From Rubellimicrobium arenae (GTDB lineage: Bacteria; Pseudomonadota; Alphaproteobacteria; Rhodobacterales; Rhodobacteraceae): a DNA stretch of 64,000 nucleotides. This document shows positions 62,782 through 64,000 of the stretch, in pieces. The notes beneath the pieces are model-generated. The model made no database searches. It saw only the letters and a program-made list of their open reading frames with translations, and was not told the origin of the DNA. The translations under genes were made by a program, and so were the position numbers. The stretch lies in NCBI RefSeq assembly GCF_017916275.1, contig NZ_JAFMST010000002.1, forward strand, positions 394,324 to 458,323. Direction: 5' to 3'. Positions within the stretch are counted from its first letter, which is position 1, and each line of letters starts with the position of its first letter.

Positions 62782-63255
62782 TCACAGGCGGCGGCCCATC
62801 AGCACGAGGTCCAGCCAGCGGCCGAACTTGTAGCCCACCTCGGGCAGCCGTCCATGTTCGCGAAAGCCGCAAGCGGCGTGAAAGGCGATCCCAGCCGCGT
62901 TCTCGGCGCTGATGGCGCCCCACATCGTGTGCTTGCCCTGCGCGGCCGCCGTGTCGGCCAAGGCATCGATGAGCCGGCGACCGATCCCTCGCCCGCGCGC
63001 GTCCGGCCGCAGCAGGATCGTGTGCTCCACGGTCTGCGCGTAGCCGTTCCCGGCGCGGAACGGGAAGCATCGGGCGAAACCGAGGACCTGCCCACCCTCC
63101 TCCCATACGAGGAACGGGTCCGCGCCCTGCGCAAGGGCCGCGATCTCGTCCTCCGATCGTTCGGTCGTATGGAAGATGTGGGTGGTGTCGCGGATGACGG
63201 GGGTCCAGATGGCCCAAAGGCCCGGGGCATCCGTGGGCAGGGCGGGACGGATCAC
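62782..63255 (-). CDS. GNAT-family N-acetyltransferase
   Basis: A 157-aa acetyltransferase. It begins with GTG inside the stop codon of the upstream gene (GTGA) as [17 protein letters not shown], the usual strand 1 of GNAT proteins. The acetyl-CoA-binding loop is [18 protein letters not shown], and the terminal part reads [17 protein letters not shown]. It resembles the phosphinothricin/small-molecule acetyltransferase subgroup. The substrate is unknown; small amines or toxins are typical. Confidence 0.87.
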   Translation of the reverse strand: MIRPALPTDAPGLWAIWTPVIRDTTHIFHTTERSEDEIAALAQGADPFLVWEEGGQVLGFARCFPFRAGNGYAQTVEHTILLRPDARGRGIGRRLIDALADTAAAQGKHTMWGAISAENAAGIAFHAACGFREHGRLPEVGYKFGRWLDLVLMGRRL

Positions 63256-63854
63256 AACGTGACCTCGCCCTCGGGACCGGAGAAGCGGGCGCGCAGGCCG
63301 GGCTCGTCCGCAGTGACGAAGCTGATCCTGGGATCCGTTAACCCGGGCAGTAGCTCCCTGAGGCGGGGCGCCCGCGGGTGTCCCACCTCCAGGGCGACCA
63401 GTCGAACGCCCTTGTCGGACAGGCGGTCCGCGGGATGGTGGCCGGGCGACCATTGGATCAGCGTCGGATAGGCGCCCCCCCAGGGCATGCTCCCGTCGGG
63501 CGGCACCGTCACGGTCCAGGACAGATCCCCACGCGACAGGGGCAACGCCTCGCCGACCTCGGGCGGGGCGGCGGCCAGGGCAGCCGCGAGGTCGGGCACC
63601 CGCACGATCCAGTTGCCCAGGCGCGGCGCGCCGGGCTGATCGAGGCCGAACCAGCGCGGCATCCCGGGGGCGGTCCCGGGCTCGGGCGCGATCACCTCAA
63701 GGTAGAGCCCCGGCCCAAGCGACAGGAGGCGGTTGTGCGTCCCGAATCGTTCGTGCCGTCCGCCGGGGTCGAGTTTGACGCCGAGGCGCTCCTCGGCCCA
63801 GGCTACGCCCTCCTCGAGCGAAGCCGCGGTAATGGCGAGATGATCCAGTTGCAT
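63252..63854 (-). CDS. Glyoxalase-like (VOC) domain protein
   Basis: A 200-aa protein with the glyoxalase-3-like VOC domain: [20 protein letters not shown] at the start, [21 protein letters not shown], and a C-terminal half with [13 protein letters not shown]. Relatives are often metal-binding, but no enzyme activity can be assigned. The preferred ATG (63854) is eight codons into the open frame. Although it lies next to methylmalonyl-CoA mutase, its sequence is not that of methylmalonyl-CoA epimerase, which is shorter. Confidence 0.82.
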   Translation of the reverse strand: MQLDHLAITAASLEEGVAWAEERLGVKLDPGGRHERFGTHNRLLSLGPGLYLEVIAPEPGTAPGMPRWFGLDQPGAPRLGNWIVRVPDLAAALAAAPPEVGEALPLSRGDLSWTVTVPPDGSMPWGGAYPTLIQWSPGHHPADRLSDKGVRLVALEVGHPRAPRLRELLPGLTDPRISFVTADEPGLRARFSGPEGEVTL

Positions 63855-63882
63855 GGCGGCGAATCCTTGGTTCGGCACGGCG

Positions 63883-64000
63883 CTAGCCCTCTACTCCATC
63901 GGCTGGGGTGGCCTCCAGCAGCTGCAGGACGGCGCGGGCGGCGAGGGGGATGGGGGTGCCGGGGCCGAAGATGGCCTGGACGCCGGCCTGGCGGAGGGCG
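63883..64000 (-). CDS. Methylmalonyl-CoA mutase, C-terminal end only
   Basis: The last 38 codons of a minus-strand gene enter from the right edge and end with TAG at 63883-63885. The translation [20 protein letters not shown], then [10 protein letters not shown], matches the end of the cobalamin-binding domain of methylmalonyl-CoA mutase, where the FGPGT motif is typical. Related mutases (ethylmalonyl-CoA and others) share this end, so the exact substrate is not certain. It leads a compact run of minus-strand genes (28 bp to the next). Confidence 0.75.
   Translation of the reverse strand, partial: ALRQAGVQAIFGPGTPIPLAARAVLQLLEATPADGVEG

Noticed and set aside
63252..63854. Methylmalonyl-CoA epimerase, suggested by its mutase neighbour
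   Set aside because: The protein is longer (200 aa) and has the glyoxalase-3-like pattern, not the epimerase signature; proximity alone is not enough.

Overview
The window looks like a chromosomal segment of a GC-rich alphaproteobacterium of the order Rhodobacterales. The evidence is a tRNA-His with no G-1 and an A73 discriminator, an HdaA-type DnaA homologue, MmcB, SdhE, an LdtR-type MarR regulator, a RibBX-type riboflavin protein and a VPLPA-CTERM protein. Most of it is housekeeping DNA in short operons. No insertion sequence, prophage, CRISPR array or origin was seen. The genus cannot be fixed from the sequence.

Layout. 1-8 kb: an acyl-CoA synthetase cut by the window edge, an ABC exporter, a DegP-like protease, a lytic transglycosylase and TreZ. 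8-12 kb: a self-contained locus with a TMADH-like flavoprotein, a divergent TetR regulator, a P5C-reductase-like enzyme and a short MttB-like C-terminal relic. It reads as a remodelled N-methyl-compound (betaine) catabolism locus. 12-16 kb: a chemoreceptor and a diguanylate cyclase facing each other, then a long gene-free stretch ending at tRNA-His. 16-24 kb: riboflavin genes in pieces (ribE; ribBX-ribH-nusB; ribD with nrdR on the other strand), with an RTX protein and small conserved genes between them.

24-34 kb: rmuC, a dienelactone hydrolase, rpoD and dnaG (the spacer between them carries an inverted-repeat array), tadA, and rluB with a very long charged tail. 34-43 kb: an LdtR-like regulator, sdhE, an aspartate aminotransferase, a MATE-DedA pair, a 2OG-Fe dioxygenase with an epimerase, a glutathione transferase, and parE. 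43-46 kb: a divergent acyl-CoA-dehydrogenase-like gene and HxlR regulator, and a lipoprotein with a zincin motif.

46-52 kb: a lipoprotein cytochrome c and lolDC, separated from proS by a DUF5872-like gene, a ThuA protein and a VPLPA-CTERM protein. 52-55 kb: a small haem-copper-oxidase-like membrane protein and a LysR regulator flanked by two related cupins. 55-61 kb: a coupled AI-2E transporter-hdaA-ppk-ppx run linking replication control and polyphosphate metabolism. 61-64 kb: a compact minus-strand run of mcm (partial), a glyoxalase-like protein, a GNAT acetyltransferase, DjlA, an endonuclease/exonuclease/phosphatase protein and a small periplasmic protein.

All functions are read from motifs, lengths and neighbours; no database search was possible.
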